DNA of 64,000 nt, taken from Niastella caeni. Its GTDB lineage: Bacteria > Bacteroidota > Bacteroidia > Chitinophagales > Chitinophagaceae. The stretch covers positions 1 to 64,000 of the forward strand of contig NZ_STFF01000006.1 in assembly GCF_004834005.1 (NCBI RefSeq). The letters are read 5' to 3'. The translations under genes were made by a program, and so were the position numbers. Positions 9,429-20,500 of the stretch are shown piece after piece. The notes beneath the pieces are model-generated. The model was not told the DNA's origin. It searched no databases and saw only the letters and a list, made by a program, of their open reading frames with translations. Within the stretch, counting starts at the first letter, position 1. Each line of letters opens with the position of its first letter.

Positions 9429-9641
9429 ATTGACTTAGAATTTTAAAGGTTAATACCACTTATTTGATATTATCACCCAGAACTTTTATAAATATTATCA
9501 AACTTGGCAGTAATCAAGTAAATAGCCCTAACTATTTTGGTAACGGTCCAAGGGCTTCATTGGGGATACGAACCTTCTCATTGCTTGATAATAAGACAAT
9601 TAATACAAATCGGTTAATTTAATTAAAAGTATTCGAAATTT

Positions 9642-9671
9642 AAAAAACCTTCAAGGTCAACGACTTGAAGG
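9642..9671 (-). terminator. Terminator of the SusCD/TlpA/M16 operon
   Basis: Eight-bp stem CCTTCAAG/CTTGAAGG with an 8-nt loop; on the minus strand it is followed by a run of Ts (AAAAAA at 9642-9647 on the plus strand). It sits about 50 bp past the stop of the M16 peptidase gene. The rest of the 9429-9724 gap holds nothing I recognise. Confidence 0.7.
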
Positions 9672-9724
9672 CTTCAATTTTCCGCGGGCCTGTAGGTTAC
9701 AACTTTCGAACCTGTTGAAATATA

Positions 9725-12664
9725 TTAAAATCCAAACAGCTCGTTTACCGACAAGGTCTGTAACGTTCCATATTTCTTTAATTCGTCGGGATTGATCCGT
9801 TTGTCGGATGCAATTACACAATATGTATAGTGCTTCCCTGAAAGTGTTTCTTTATGAAATTTATAAACGTCGTCTAAGGTCAGGTTGCCGTATTGAGCAT
9901 AATTATCCTTACGAAGATCATGATCTATCCCTTTTTGTTGTGCTGTAAGATAATCTGTAATGATCGCATCTTCTGTGATCCTTTCCGTCTCTATGTTCTT
10001 CATCAACCCTGATTGGGCGTTTTTAAAGCTCCCTTCCGTTTTTGGCAGTTCGTTTAAAAGCTCATTCATGCCTGCAATGGCATCGTTCATTTTATCGGCC
10101 TGACATCCCACATATGCAACCATTGAAAAGTTATCATTTTTCTTTTCCGGTATACTGATCTGTGCATAGGTGGCATATGCCAAAGCTTTTGATTCTCTGA
10201 TGGTAGAAAAAACAACAGATCCCATGTCTCCTCCAAAATAACTGTTGAATAAATTTATCAATGCTTCCTGCCGGGAGTCATATGCCGACAAATTTTTCAC
10301 CCAAAAGATCTCTGACTGTACCGCATCATAATTTGTGAATAACACTTTATTGCTTTCCTGCGGTACACGTTCAAATTTTGCAGCCTCGGGAGAAGGTAGC
10401 CAGGAAGAAGGCAGCTTATGCAGCTCCTTAACTTTTTTGATTAAACCGGCAACCGGCTGCGGGCCGTAATAACAGATTCTATGCTGATAATTGAATAAGG
10501 CATGCAATACATTGGTCAGGTCTTCCGGTTGTAATGCTTTAAGCTCATTATTCGACAGGGTATAATTAAAGGGGTTGCTCGCACCATACATAGCATAGGA
10601 TTGCAAAGCCCTTGCGATCGCACCTTTGTTCAACAGACTGTTTGACCGGGCTTTGAATAAAGTATTTTGCAGGCCCTGCAATGCCTTCAGATCTGGTTTG
10701 CAATTTTTCAGCAACACTGAAAAAAGGCTTACTGCTTTATCAAAATTCTCATTCAAACCTGTTATAGAAATAGTTGTTTGCTCGCCTCCTGTGTAAATGT
10801 TGAAACTGCAGGCGAGATTGTAAAACTGCTTGCTGATCTCCTCAGAAGACCACTTGTCGGTGCCTAAATATTCTAAATACTGCGCAGCTACAGGTAATAA
10901 TTTATTGTTCCTGTTTCCCATATCGAACCGGTATGATAGCTCAAACAGCTCATTTTCCCTGTTTTGAACGTACAGTACCCCGGCGTTTGACAGGTTGGTT
11001 TTTTGAAGGTCTTTATCATATTCAACCCAAACCGGCCTGATTGCGGGAAATGGTGTTTCAAGAATGGAATGAACAAAGGGGGATGTTTTGTCTTCATTGG
11101 TCACTACAGGCGTAATAGGAGGTTTATCTACCTTCACCGTGTTTTTATCCTCGCCTTTTCTTTTATAAAGTATCACATAATTCCTGTCGGTAAAGAACCG
11201 GTTGGCGAATGCAACGAGTTCTTTTTTCGTCACCTTACCCATTTCTTCTGTCATGGCTATGGCTTTATTCCATTCCAATCCTTTAAATTTAATGAACTCA
11301 TCCACCAGGTTTTCGACACGGCTCGCGTTATTCTTCAGGGATTGCAACTTGTCTAATTTATTATTGGCCACAACTGCCCTGATCAACGATTCATCAAAAT
11401 GCCCGCTTTTCAGGTCTTTCAATTGCGCATGTATCAATTCCTTTGCGTCATCAAGACTTTGCCCCTGCCCTGGTGAAGCCACCAGAAAGAATACGCCATA
11501 ATCATTGAACTGCCACAGTACAGCGCCTGCGCCTAACACTTTTTGTTGTTTATTCAGGTTCAGATCGATCAGGCCTGCTTTCCCATTGTAAAGTACTGCG
11601 GATGCCAGGTTCGCCAATAAAGCATCCCTTGTACCTGCCGGCGCCGAGCGATACAGCAAGCGTATACTTTCTGCCGTTGGGCCAAACACTTCTTTAACGA
11701 CGGGCCCTTCAATATCCTTCTCTTTAGTTCCCTGGTATGCCTGCAGCGGTGCAGGCCGCATATAAGCAAACTGGCGGTCTATTTTTGCGATCAATTCATC
11801 AGCATTAAAATCACCCGCCATGATAATAGCCATATTATTGGGCACATAATACTTCTTATAATATTCTTTAATAGCCTTTATTGATGGATTCTTCAAATGC
11901 TCAATGGTGCCAATAGTGGTTTGAAGTCCGTAATTATGCGTGGGAAACACAGTCGAGAACATGGCTTCCTGCATTTTGTTATTGTCATTGTCCAGCGCCC
12001 TGTTCTTTTCTTCATATACGGCTTCCAGCTCGGTATGAAATATTCTTAGAACGGGGTTCCGAAAACGTTCAGCCTGTATGGCCAGAAACTTATCAATGGC
12101 ATTGGCCGGAATATCTTCTTCATACACTGTTTGTTCAACGGAAGTATAAGCGTTGGTTCCCTGGGCGCCCAGGGCCGTCATCATTTTGGAATACTCGCCG
12201 GCGATAGCAAACTTTGCCGCTTCACCGGAAACTTTATCTATCTCCTTATAAATTTCCCTGCGTTTCGCATCGTCTTTTGTTGAATTATATTGTTCATATA
12301 AATTCTCAATCTTCAAAAGCAATGGTTGCTCCTTTTCCCAATCCAGTGAACCGTATTTGTCGGTACCCTTAAATAATAAATGCTCCAGGTAGTGGGCTAA
12401 ACCAGTATGGTCTTTGGGATCATTGTTGCTGCCTGTTCTTACAGCGATCCTGACTGCTATGCGGGGTTCTTTTGTGTTTTTGGAAAGAATGACCGTGAGG
12501 CCATTCTTCAAAGTATAAAAACGGGTTCCGGTTGGGTCGTTGGTCACATACTTATAATTGTACCCGCCAGCAGCTCCCTGCTTCCAGTCGTAACTTTTCT
12601 GGGCATATGTTGCAATAGAAAAAAAGATCGATAATAAAACCGAACAATATATTACTCTTATCAT
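9725..12664 (-). CDS. M16-family zinc metallopeptidase (insulinase/pitrilysin type), exported
   Basis: A 979-residue protein with signal peptide (VLLSIFFSIATYAQ). The first catalytic half has the inverted zinc motif HYLEHLLFKGT (HxxEH) near residue 90 and the distant metal-binding Glu region LEAVYEEKNRALDND near residue 220. The second half (from about residue 500) is a related domain without the zinc motif. This two-domain chain is the M16 layout, in which the two halves close around a peptide substrate. The enzyme should act in the periplasm on oligopeptides. It is the last gene of the leftward operon, only 6 bp after a TlpA-like gene, and is followed by a terminator. Its place behind SusC/SusD suggests that it degrades what the transporter brings in. 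Confidence 0.93.
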   Translation of the reverse strand: MIRVIYCSVLLSIFFSIATYAQKSYDWKQGAAGGYNYKYVTNDPTGTRFYTLKNGLTVILSKNTKEPRIAVRIAVRTGSNNDPKDHTGLAHYLEHLLFKGTDKYGSLDWEKEQPLLLKIENLYEQYNSTKDDAKRREIYKEIDKVSGEAAKFAIAGEYSKMMTALGAQGTNAYTSVEQTVYEEDIPANAIDKFLAIQAERFRNPVLRIFHTELEAVYEEKNRALDNDNNKMQEAMFSTVFPTHNYGLQTTIGTIEHLKNPSIKAIKEYYKKYYVPNNMAIIMAGDFNADELIAKIDRQFAYMRPAPLQAYQGTKEKDIEGPVVKEVFGPTAESIRLLYRSAPAGTRDALLANLASAVLYNGKAGLIDLNLNKQQKVLGAGAVLWQFNDYGVFFLVASPGQGQSLDDAKELIHAQLKDLKSGHFDESLIRAVVANNKLDKLQSLKNNASRVENLVDEFIKFKGLEWNKAIAMTEEMGKVTKKELVAFANRFFTDRNYVILYKRKGEDKNTVKVDKPPITPVVTNEDKTSPFVHSILETPFPAIRPVWVEYDKDLQKTNLSNAGVLYVQNRENELFELSYRFDMGNRNNKLLPVAAQYLEYLGTDKWSSEEISKQFYNLACSFNIYTGGEQTTISITGLNENFDKAVSLFSVLLKNCKPDLKALQGLQNTLFKARSNSLLNKGAIARALQSYAMYGASNPFNYTLSNNELKALQPEDLTNVLHALFNYQHRICYYGPQPVAGLIKKVKELHKLPSSWLPSPEAAKFERVPQESNKVLFTNYDAVQSEIFWVKNLSAYDSRQEALINLFNSYFGGDMGSVVFSTIRESKALAYATYAQISIPEKKNDNFSMVAYVGCQADKMNDAIAGMNELLNELPKTEGSFKNAQSGLMKNIETERITEDAIITDYLTAQQKGIDHDLRKDNYAQYGNLTLDDVYKFHKETLSGKHYTYCVIASDKRINPDELKKYGTLQTLSVNELFGF

Positions 12665-12670
12665 TATAGC

Positions 12671-13798
12671 TTATTTAAAAATTACAGCCAGTTTGGCTTC
12701 TAACATTTTTCCCATCAGGGTCTTCCCAACAATAACGCCGTTGGGATCAATTAAAAAATTCTGAGGAATTGCCTGCACGCCGTATAATTTTGCCGCCGGG
12801 CTATCCCAAAACTTCCCGTCAGAAAGCTGTAACCATGGAAGCCCATCTTTTTTAATAGCGGCTAACCACGCTGCTTTACTGTCAGACTTGTCTAGAGAAA
12901 CACCAATGATCGTAAAATTCCGGTCTTTAAATTTGTTGTAGATATTAATGAGGTTGGGGTTTTCAGCGCGGCACGGCCCACACCAGGAAGCCCAGAAGTC
13001 GAGCAGTACATACCTGCCACGAAATGATGAAAGTTTAACCAGTTTACCTTCCGTATCGGGTATTTCAAAGTCAGGCGCTGGTTGCCCTATTGCTGTCGCT
13101 CTCATCTTTTCCAGGTTATCGGCCAATTTTTTACCGTCCTTACTGTTTTTAACTTCCGGTGACAATCCGTCAAATAAAGGTTTAACCATACTATAAGGCT
13201 GTTCATAAGCGATCTTGGGAAACAATTGCAAACCCAGCATGGAGGAAGGGTGCGTTTTTATGAACCTTACGTATGCGTCCATTGTCGCATCACTAAACCT
13301 TTTCCGAAAACCCTCCAGCATGGTCTCATAATCCGGCGTGTTCTGTGGTGATATTTTCCCCTCCATAAACATTTTGTCTTCGGCTGTCATATTTGAGCAA
13401 GCGGCATCCACAAGGTTGTTCAAATCGTTATCATCGTTATTATAGGGAGTTCCGGTTACCTGCGAACCAATAACGGTGGCTCCTTTCGCCGCAAACTTAA
13501 TCATACCAGGCTCTATATAAACCGGTCGTTGTTCCATACTATTGGTTCTCCCCACGCCTTTGGTATCAAAGATCAGTGTGGCCATTACCGGCGTATTGGT
13601 TGCCTTCCCGGTGAATTTAAAAAAACCATTTTTCAACACAACCGAATCTATAATAGCGGCATCCCCCATGCTATACTCCAGGTATGCCTTGGCTGGTTTA
13701 TTAAAAGTGCCATATCTGCCATCGATTATAAATCCTTTACTGCTCTGACCAAAAGCAGTCAGCCGTATCATTGCCAGTACTATAATTAATTTTTTCAT
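12671..13798 (-). CDS. TlpA-like thiol-disulfide protein with N-terminal DUF4369-type domain
   Basis: A 375-residue exported protein with a short leader (LIIVLAMIRLTAFGQ). The first 120 residues look like the DUF4369 beta domain common in Bacteroidota TlpA proteins (IDGRYGTFNKPAKAYLEYS, KNGFFKFTGKA). The C-terminal redoxin domain, from about residue 235, has the active site DFWASWCGPCRAENPNL and the cis-Pro in AIPQNFLIDPNG. The likely role is disulfide reduction or exchange in the periplasm. It lies between another TlpA-like gene (57 bp upstream) and the M16 peptidase (6 bp downstream). Confidence 0.9.
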   Translation of the reverse strand: MKKLIIVLAMIRLTAFGQSSKGFIIDGRYGTFNKPAKAYLEYSMGDAAIIDSVVLKNGFFKFTGKATNTPVMATLIFDTKGVGRTNSMEQRPVYIEPGMIKFAAKGATVIGSQVTGTPYNNDDNDLNNLVDAACSNMTAEDKMFMEGKISPQNTPDYETMLEGFRKRFSDATMDAYVRFIKTHPSSMLGLQLFPKIAYEQPYSMVKPLFDGLSPEVKNSKDGKKLADNLEKMRATAIGQPAPDFEIPDTEGKLVKLSSFRGRYVLLDFWASWCGPCRAENPNLINIYNKFKDRNFTIIGVSLDKSDSKAAWLAAIKKDGLPWLQLSDGKFWDSPAAKLYGVQAIPQNFLIDPNGVIVGKTLMGKMLEAKLAVIFK

Positions 13799-13855
13799 TG
13801 CTTTTATAAGTCATTTGTTTTGAAAACAGGCGTTGCGATCAGGAAGCCAGCGAAC

Positions 13856-14773
13856 TTATTTAAATAATTCCTCCAGCCTGGCTTCGAGCGCTTTTCCATG
13901 CAGGTTCATTACAATTATATTTCCCTTTTTATCGATCAGGAGATTTTTGGGAATAGCTGTAATACCATATTTTTTGCTGATGGGTGAATCGAATCCTTTA
14001 CCGTCGCTGAGGTTGGTCCAGGGGTAGCCATCTTCCCGGATGGCTTTTTTCCACCTGGCGGCATCCGTATCCAGCGAAACGCCTATTACGCCCAGCCCTT
14101 TCGCTTTGTATTTTTTGTACAATGGCAACAACGCCCTGGCCTGTGAACGGCAAGGCGCACACCAGCTTGCCCAGAAATCGATGAAAGTATATTTGCTGGC
14201 GGCCGTGATGGTTTTGGTAGCCACTTTTTTCCCTTCCGTATTCGCCATGATAAAATCTTCATATTGCAGGATCACGGCTGGTTTATCAGGAGCCGCCGCA
14301 ATTTTTTCTTCCCCGGCACCTGGGGATGCGCCCTCTTTATCGTTTACCACCAGCGTATACGCTGCGGAGGAAGGCGGCAAACACATTTCATCGGTGCATG
14401 CCATGTATTTGATCCGGAAACGTAATGTCGTTTTCTGGTCGGCTTTCAACTGAATGGTTTGCGAAAAAGTAACGCCTCCTGCATAATACGCCACCCCGCT
14501 ATTTGACGGTTCAACCCCTTTTTCCTCCAGCTTCCCGATCAGTTCCACATTGGGATCTTTCTCAAACGTAATCGTGGTAGGCATTCCTAACCCGCCTGCA
14601 AAAGTCTGCGGATAGATGTGAAACGGTTCATTGATCGATGCCGTGAAATGTATTATATAAGTGCGTGGTGCAGTAGAATCACTATTAAATTTCCAGGAAA
14701 CCGGGTGGTTGTCCTGAGCCTGGCCATGAAAAACTGCCAGGCTCGCTAACCACAAAAAAATCATCGATCTCAT
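13856..14773 (-). CDS. Fusion of DsbD N-terminal-like domain and TlpA-type thioredoxin
   Basis: A 305-residue exported protein with a signal peptide (IFLWLASLAVFHGQAQ). Residues about 20-140 resemble the periplasmic alpha domain of DsbD: a beta sandwich with the paired cysteines in YMACTDEMCLPPSSA, matching DsbD's C-x5-C followed by PP. The second half is a thioredoxin fold with DFWASWCAPCRSQARALL and cis-Pro in AIPKNLLIDKKG. It lacks the membrane electron-transfer domain of DsbD, so it joins an electron acceptor module directly to a thioredoxin. It could relay electrons between a membrane DsbD and substrates of the locus. Neighbouring genes are 22 bp upstream and 57 bp downstream. Confidence 0.85.
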   Translation of the reverse strand: MRSMIFLWLASLAVFHGQAQDNHPVSWKFNSDSTAPRTYIIHFTASINEPFHIYPQTFAGGLGMPTTITFEKDPNVELIGKLEEKGVEPSNSGVAYYAGGVTFSQTIQLKADQKTTLRFRIKYMACTDEMCLPPSSAAYTLVVNDKEGASPGAGEEKIAAAPDKPAVILQYEDFIMANTEGKKVATKTITAASKYTFIDFWASWCAPCRSQARALLPLYKKYKAKGLGVIGVSLDTDAARWKKAIREDGYPWTNLSDGKGFDSPISKKYGITAIPKNLLIDKKGNIIVMNLHGKALEARLEELFK

Positions 14774-14795
14774 ATTGTATGCATTGAGTTACTTA

Positions 14796-16091
14796 TTACC
14801 CTTTATACCTTGCTTTGGTGATCTCTACCATTGACTTCAGCTTATAATATTCCCGGTCGGTGGAACCGGCATAGCCGGAGCTGTAGAACCGGATATTTCC
14901 CAACGGATCAAATACGATTTTGGTGGGCGTTCCCTGAACATCATAGGCTTTGTTGTCCTGATCCTGCAACACATCGAGCGTTATACCCTTCTTAGCTACA
15001 AATGATTGTACGGTGGCCTGTTCTTCGAACAGGTTCACTACGAATAGTTGAAAAGCCTCTTTTTTGTAATCAGCCACCACCCGCTCAAAGCCACTGAATG
15101 CGGCCACACAGGGCGTACACATGGTAGTCCAGAAATCCAGCGCCAATACTTTTCCTTTATAGTTACCCAACTGAACGGGTTTGCCATTCAGATCCACCAT
15201 CACAATATCTTTCACCGGTTGTTTGGCCTGGAAGAGCTTCATGGGTTTCGCGTCTTTACGTTGATTGGGAAAAAATCCATCTAAGGTTGTTTGGGGAGAA
15301 GCGATGTATAATTTCGCCACTTCTTTATAACATTCCTGGTAGGCTTCCTGCTGTAGTTCTTTGAGGTATTTTTCAAATCCTTTGTCGGAACCTTTCACTT
15401 TGGTGTACACCTGTCTGAAGGTATTCACCATAACGGGTTTTGAATCCGCCTCGCGGAAAGCTTTGCTTAAGGTATCGAATGCCACCTGGTGTTTCCCCGC
15501 TGCTGACAACACGATGGCATACCGGTTCAGGTAATTGGCTCTGGCATCCCTGAAATATTTCATATCGCGCATCCCGTCTTTCACCTCCGAAGAACCGGCC
15601 AGCATTTTTTCGGCGATGGCTATGTTTCCCAATTGGGCATTCACCGCGGCATTTATTTCCATGACAGGCTGCGTTCTGCCGATGGGATCACTGATTGTTC
15701 CGTCTGTTATGTCTTTCAATATTCCTGCCGACACTTTCTCCAGTTCGGCCGGGTTCTTATTGGCATCCAGCAGGTATTCCATGGCATAGGTAAGATACAT
15801 GAGCTGCAATACATTGAATTTCGGTTTGGTGTTCTTGTAATACCAATACCGTTCAAAGTTTCCATGTGAAAGCCATCCCAGCGCCAATTGCGCCCGGTAT
15901 TCCTCATACATGGATGGTTTGGCAGGGTCAATGGGAGTTGCCTTCAACATTTCGTCGTATTGCTTCTCCTGATCTTCTACGTTCACGATCAAAACAAAGT
16001 CTTCAAAATTATAATTCGTGGGTTTTACCTGCTGCGCAAAAACAGGGCTCGAAATCAATAAAAGCAAAATTATCCTTTTCATATTCTTCAA
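14796..16091 (-). CDS. TlpA-family redoxin with helical N-terminal region
   Basis: A 431-residue exported protein (leader RIILLLLISSPVFAQQ; the Met at residue 4 is an equal start candidate). Residues about 30-280 are mainly helical, TPR-like, without a family I can name. The C-terminal domain from about residue 290 is a redoxin with active site LALDFWTTMCTPCVAAF and cis-Pro in GTPTKIVFDPLG. CTPC replaces CGPC. It is 7 bp downstream of susD, so it is probably translated from the same transcript. It is the first of three consecutive thiol proteins in the locus. Confidence 0.88.
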   Translation of the reverse strand: MKNMKRIILLLLISSPVFAQQVKPTNYNFEDFVLIVNVEDQEKQYDEMLKATPIDPAKPSMYEEYRAQLALGWLSHGNFERYWYYKNTKPKFNVLQLMYLTYAMEYLLDANKNPAELEKVSAGILKDITDGTISDPIGRTQPVMEINAAVNAQLGNIAIAEKMLAGSSEVKDGMRDMKYFRDARANYLNRYAIVLSAAGKHQVAFDTLSKAFREADSKPVMVNTFRQVYTKVKGSDKGFEKYLKELQQEAYQECYKEVAKLYIASPQTTLDGFFPNQRKDAKPMKLFQAKQPVKDIVMVDLNGKPVQLGNYKGKVLALDFWTTMCTPCVAAFSGFERVVADYKKEAFQLFVVNLFEEQATVQSFVAKKGITLDVLQDQDNKAYDVQGTPTKIVFDPLGNIRFYSSGYAGSTDREYYKLKSMVEITKARYKG

Positions 16092-16098
16092 ATTTGTA

Positions 16099-17553
16099 TT
16101 ACTTATTCTCAGTTAACCCCTTGTTTTCGGCCAACATGCGTTCGCCGAATTTCAGGGCAAATCGTTCAGGCTTCAGCGTATAGGTGGCCACTACATTGCC
16201 TGCATCATCATAAAGCTTGTGTGTATATTTAACCGTATTGCTGTAAACCGGGTCTACTGAAAGCCGGCGCATATCCATCCAGCGCATGCCCGAGGTGGCG
16301 AATTCACGAATACGCTCATCGAGAATGAAACGAACCAGCGCTTCTTTATTACTTGCTGTGTTCACTGGTACAGCTACGATATTTGCAGGCATTCTTTTGG
16401 CGCGCAACACTTCCAGGTCGCTCTTTGCGCCCGTAAGGTCACCTGCCCTTGCTTTTAACTCGGCCCGCATCAGGTACAGGTCGGGTAACGAAGGGCCTAC
16501 CTGCAATCCGCTGAATAACGCAGCGGAGTAACGCCGCATGCCACCGGGAAATATTATACCCGGATCGAACATTTCTGTTTCGGAGAACAACAGCAGCCTG
16601 TAATCCATAGGATCGTACAAGGCCGCTGTTTCGGGTGAGAACACATAAGTATTAGCCTGCTGAAATTGAAAATTGATCATGCTGAGATTGTACATCACCT
16701 CCGTATTATTGGCGGCCAATGGAAAGTTGGAAAGCCCGAAGCCGAAGTCGGGGAACCAGGAGTCGATGTTGTTTTCGTCCAACACGATATTGTAATCGTA
16801 TAACTCCAGGGGGATCGTGGCCTTGCCCAGTTCAGCAAATCCCGCATCCACATGTGTTCTGGATTCATTGAACTTTGCCATATACAAATAAACACGGGCC
16901 AGGAGGAGTTCGGCCGCCACCCGCGAAAATTTTCGCCGGTGGGTCAACGGCTCCAGATCAGGCAAGGCATCTGCAAGGTCTTTTAGGATGAAATCATAGC
17001 TTTCCTGCACGGAAGCCCGTACAAATGAAGACTGGGTTACATCTGCTTTGGTAAGCAGTGGCACACCCGGGTCGGTAGCTGCGGTAGCTGCATTATAAGG
17101 CAACGAATAATCATTGAGAAAATAAAGATAGCAAAGCGCCCTGCCTACTTTGGCCTGCGCCAGGATCGCCTTTTTTTGCTGATCGGTACCACCCTGCGAC
17201 TGCATCACTTCGTTGATGACCTTATTGAAGGTATAGATGCTGGTGAGATGCCAGGTTTCGGATGGAAGCTGATCTTCATCATACACCCTGTCTTCATACC
17301 TGAATAACCGTTGCGACCTGATGGCGGCGGCATCCATATAAGATTGCTGGGCGGCCATTTCATCACCCAGGTACAAAGAGGGAGCGTAAAGCACCTGGAG
17401 CGCTACAGCGTTCATCAATTGTTCATAATCGAGCGTTGTTTTTGCTATGCGCGAACCCTTGGCCTCAATTTCCAAAAAGTCTTTGGAACAGGCGGTTTGA
17501 AGAAGCAGCCCTATAAAAAAAAATGGTATTGATATTTTATGAATTGATCTCAT
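16099..17553 (-). CDS. SusD/RagB-family substrate-binding outer-membrane lipoprotein
   Basis: A 484-residue lipoprotein: signal peptide with lipobox LLQTAC, lipidated Cys at about residue 22. The N-terminal part has TPR-like helices (KVGRALCYLYFLNDYSLPYN) and the end has the conserved WMDMRRLSVDPVY region of the family (LDERIREFATSGMRWMDMRR). SusD proteins cap the SusC channel and capture the substrate at the cell surface. It follows the SusC gene by 20 bp and is followed 7 bp later by a TlpA-like gene. The substrate cannot be read from sequence; the neighbours contain no glycosidase, so a peptide is more likely than a glycan. Confidence 0.93.
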   Translation of the reverse strand: MRSIHKISIPFFFIGLLLQTACSKDFLEIEAKGSRIAKTTLDYEQLMNAVALQVLYAPSLYLGDEMAAQQSYMDAAAIRSQRLFRYEDRVYDEDQLPSETWHLTSIYTFNKVINEVMQSQGGTDQQKKAILAQAKVGRALCYLYFLNDYSLPYNAATAATDPGVPLLTKADVTQSSFVRASVQESYDFILKDLADALPDLEPLTHRRKFSRVAAELLLARVYLYMAKFNESRTHVDAGFAELGKATIPLELYDYNIVLDENNIDSWFPDFGFGLSNFPLAANNTEVMYNLSMINFQFQQANTYVFSPETAALYDPMDYRLLLFSETEMFDPGIIFPGGMRRYSAALFSGLQVGPSLPDLYLMRAELKARAGDLTGAKSDLEVLRAKRMPANIVAVPVNTASNKEALVRFILDERIREFATSGMRWMDMRRLSVDPVYSNTVKYTHKLYDDAGNVVATYTLKPERFALKFGERMLAENKGLTENK

Positions 17554-17573
17554 AATTGTAAAGCTGGTTTTGA

Positions 17574-20500
17574 TTAAAGAGTGAGGTGTGCGCCAACGGT
17601 AATGGTACCCTGTCCTGTACGGATATTCCGGTAACCATCAGGCGATTGAAACTCAGGGTCGATGCCGAAATTATTTTTCTTCCAGAGCATGAGATTCGAT
17701 ACCTGTGCCCGGAACGTCAATCCCTCTGCGCCTATCCGTTGTACAAAACCCTTTTCGAGGGAGTAGGAAAGCGTGATCTCCCTGATCTTTGCGTAAGAAG
17801 CGTTAAAGGAGTTCAGATTTGAGTACTGATAATATAAATCATTTCTGGCATTCGCGATACTGCTGTTATAGGCAAACCTCGGGATATTGGTTTTGTTTTC
17901 GTCGCCCGGTGCCTTCCAACGATTGGCGAATTCGGGTTGAATGTTATTTTGATACAGAGGTTCACTCCACACCCGGTTGAAATCACGGAAAAGCACATGT
18001 CCTACATTGAAACTGATATTAACGCCTAACTGAAAACCTTTGTAAGTAAACGTATTGAACAACCCGCCGGTCCAGATCGGTTGAGAAGTTCCCGCCAAAT
18101 GAACATCTTCCCGTTTGGAACCGTTCTTTGCAGACAATATTTTTCCATCGGCCTGAATGATCTGGGGATCGCCGGATGCATTCAGCCCGCCATTTATAAA
18201 CTCGAATAACGCATACGCAGGTTTTCCTTCCGCGAAAGCGGAATTGATCATACCTGTACCGGTGGTGATGGCAGTAGCATTGGCCATCCGGGTTATTTTA
18301 TTTTTATTGTAGGCCACATTCAGCACGGTGATCCAGCCGAAATTTTGTTTATTGATGTTGATGGAGTTCAGGCTGAATTCGATGCCTTTATTCTCGAGAT
18401 CGCCATAATTGCCAATAACGGTAGCATACCCTGTGAGGGGGGCCGTCATCAGGGGGCCGATGAGGTAGGTAGTTTTTTTCACATAAAGATCAATCGACCC
18501 GCCGAATCTCGATCTGAAAAAAGTAAAATCCAACCCGGTATTGTAGATCTTTGTCCCTTCCCAGGAAAGCTTATCGTTCCCGGGTGTTGCCACTATTAAA
18601 CCCACGCCATTCACATAGTTAACGTTTGAAGAAGCCTGCAGAATATCGAAAGAGGCGGCTTGTGCCGGCCGGGGCGCATTACCCGTTATGCCATAAGTGA
18701 ATCGTACGTTCAGCCGATTCACCCAGTCCACCGATTTCATGAAGGCTTCGTTATTCAGCAACCATTTGCCGCCAATGCTGTACACCGGTCTGTTCTGTGC
18801 GGATTTGGCAAGGCCGAATAAATTACTCTGATCAATTCTCCAGCTCGCATTCAACGCATACCTGCGATCATACATATAACCTAGTGTAGAATAATAGGAA
18901 GTCGTTCTGGCCACAGCGCCTTCGCCCCCCCTTACGTTATTACTGTCCAATACCCTTGTTCCACCGGGTATGGTGCCGGTAATTCCCTTCATCAGCATAT
19001 CGATATTTACAGGCCGGCCAACCTGCAACTGGTCATCCCAACCGTAATAGATAGCTTCAGCAGTAAGCGGCGTAATACTGGTGGCTTCCTGACCAAACAG
19101 TACCGTCAACTGATGCGGATCCCAGTTCCGGTCGAATACCAGTTGGTTTCGAACCGTCCAGTTTTTTTGTGACGCATTCTTAACGGTGAGCATGCCGCCA
19201 TCTTTCGGCAACCAATACGTGGGATTACTGGTACTGGTAGGAGACTGCGTAAACTTAACCAACTGGTCCCTTACCACATAACTTTCCTGGTCCTGTGTCA
19301 AACGGCTGTTCCTTGAAAACGTCTGGTAGCCATACGTACCTTCAAAGCGAAGGCCTTTCAATATTTGCAATCGGGCGCTTCCTACTACCCGGCCCGCAAT
19401 CAGATTGCTCTTTGCGTGCGCCCGGTTCATTTCATCTATGGGTACATAATCGAGGTTAACCCGGCTTCTGGCAGCGTAGTCGAGCCTGAGCGAATCGCTG
19501 TAACTACCGAGAAAGTTTACTGCCAGGGGATTCCCTGCATGATCGCGAAAACGCTGGTAAGGCACAAACGATACGTCGGGAGCCGTAATGCCGTTACCGA
19601 GATTGCCAGCACTTGCTACGGTATTTGTAAGATCGGTTATTAATGACAGTTGTAGTCGCTTGTTAAGATTGAAATCCTGCCGAAGGTTCAATTTATAGGT
19701 ATTGTTCTTCTCTCCGCGGGTGCTGCTTTGAATGCCGGTATAGCTCACCGATCCGTAAAAACTGTACACGTTCCCACCTCCTGAAAGCGAAACCGTATGA
19801 TTGGTGGTGGCCGCCTTTCTATAAAAAACATCAGCGATCTCTCCCCTGTTATCAAGGCTTGCCAGGCTGTCTAAACTTTTATCAGCCTGCTGTGGGGTGA
19901 TCAGTCCGCGGTACTGGTCATACTGGATCTGTAGATGCGGGGGAACGGGAACGATCGACTGCACCGAACTCCAGTTATTATACGGTGCATATTGCGGAAA
20001 GATCTCTTTGGCAACGGCAATAAATTCCCGGCTGTTCAATTTGGGAACATATGCGCGGTCGGGCCTGCCCTGGAAATTATAATACCCATCGTATTCAACC
20101 CGAAGTTTTTGTGCTGCTTTACCTTTTTTGGTAGTAATAACGATCACGCCGTTGGCGGCTTTGGCGCCCCAGATAGAAGCGGCAGACGCATCGCGCAGAA
20201 TGGTGATGTCTTCAACGTCCTGCGGATTGATGTTAGAAATAGGATTAGATATATTGAATACATTGTTACGGGAATCATCGCTGGTGTTATCGGAGGGCAA
20301 TTCCACCCCGTCTACCACGATCAGCGGCGACCTGGTAGAATTGAGCGAAGTTAACCCCCGGATCAGCAAGGGCTCTCCGCCGGGTGCGTTGTTCACTACC
20401 ACCCCGGGTGCTAACCCATCCAGTCTTTGCAGAATGTTGGTACTGCCCGACCGGGTGGCAACAGTAACCATGTCTACTTTGGCCACCGAACCGGTATTTC

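Noticed and set aside
9540-9600. Sequence like a tRNA T arm (GGATACGAACC)
   Set aside because: The flanking bases do not form T or acceptor stems, so it is not a tRNA or clear tRNA remnant.
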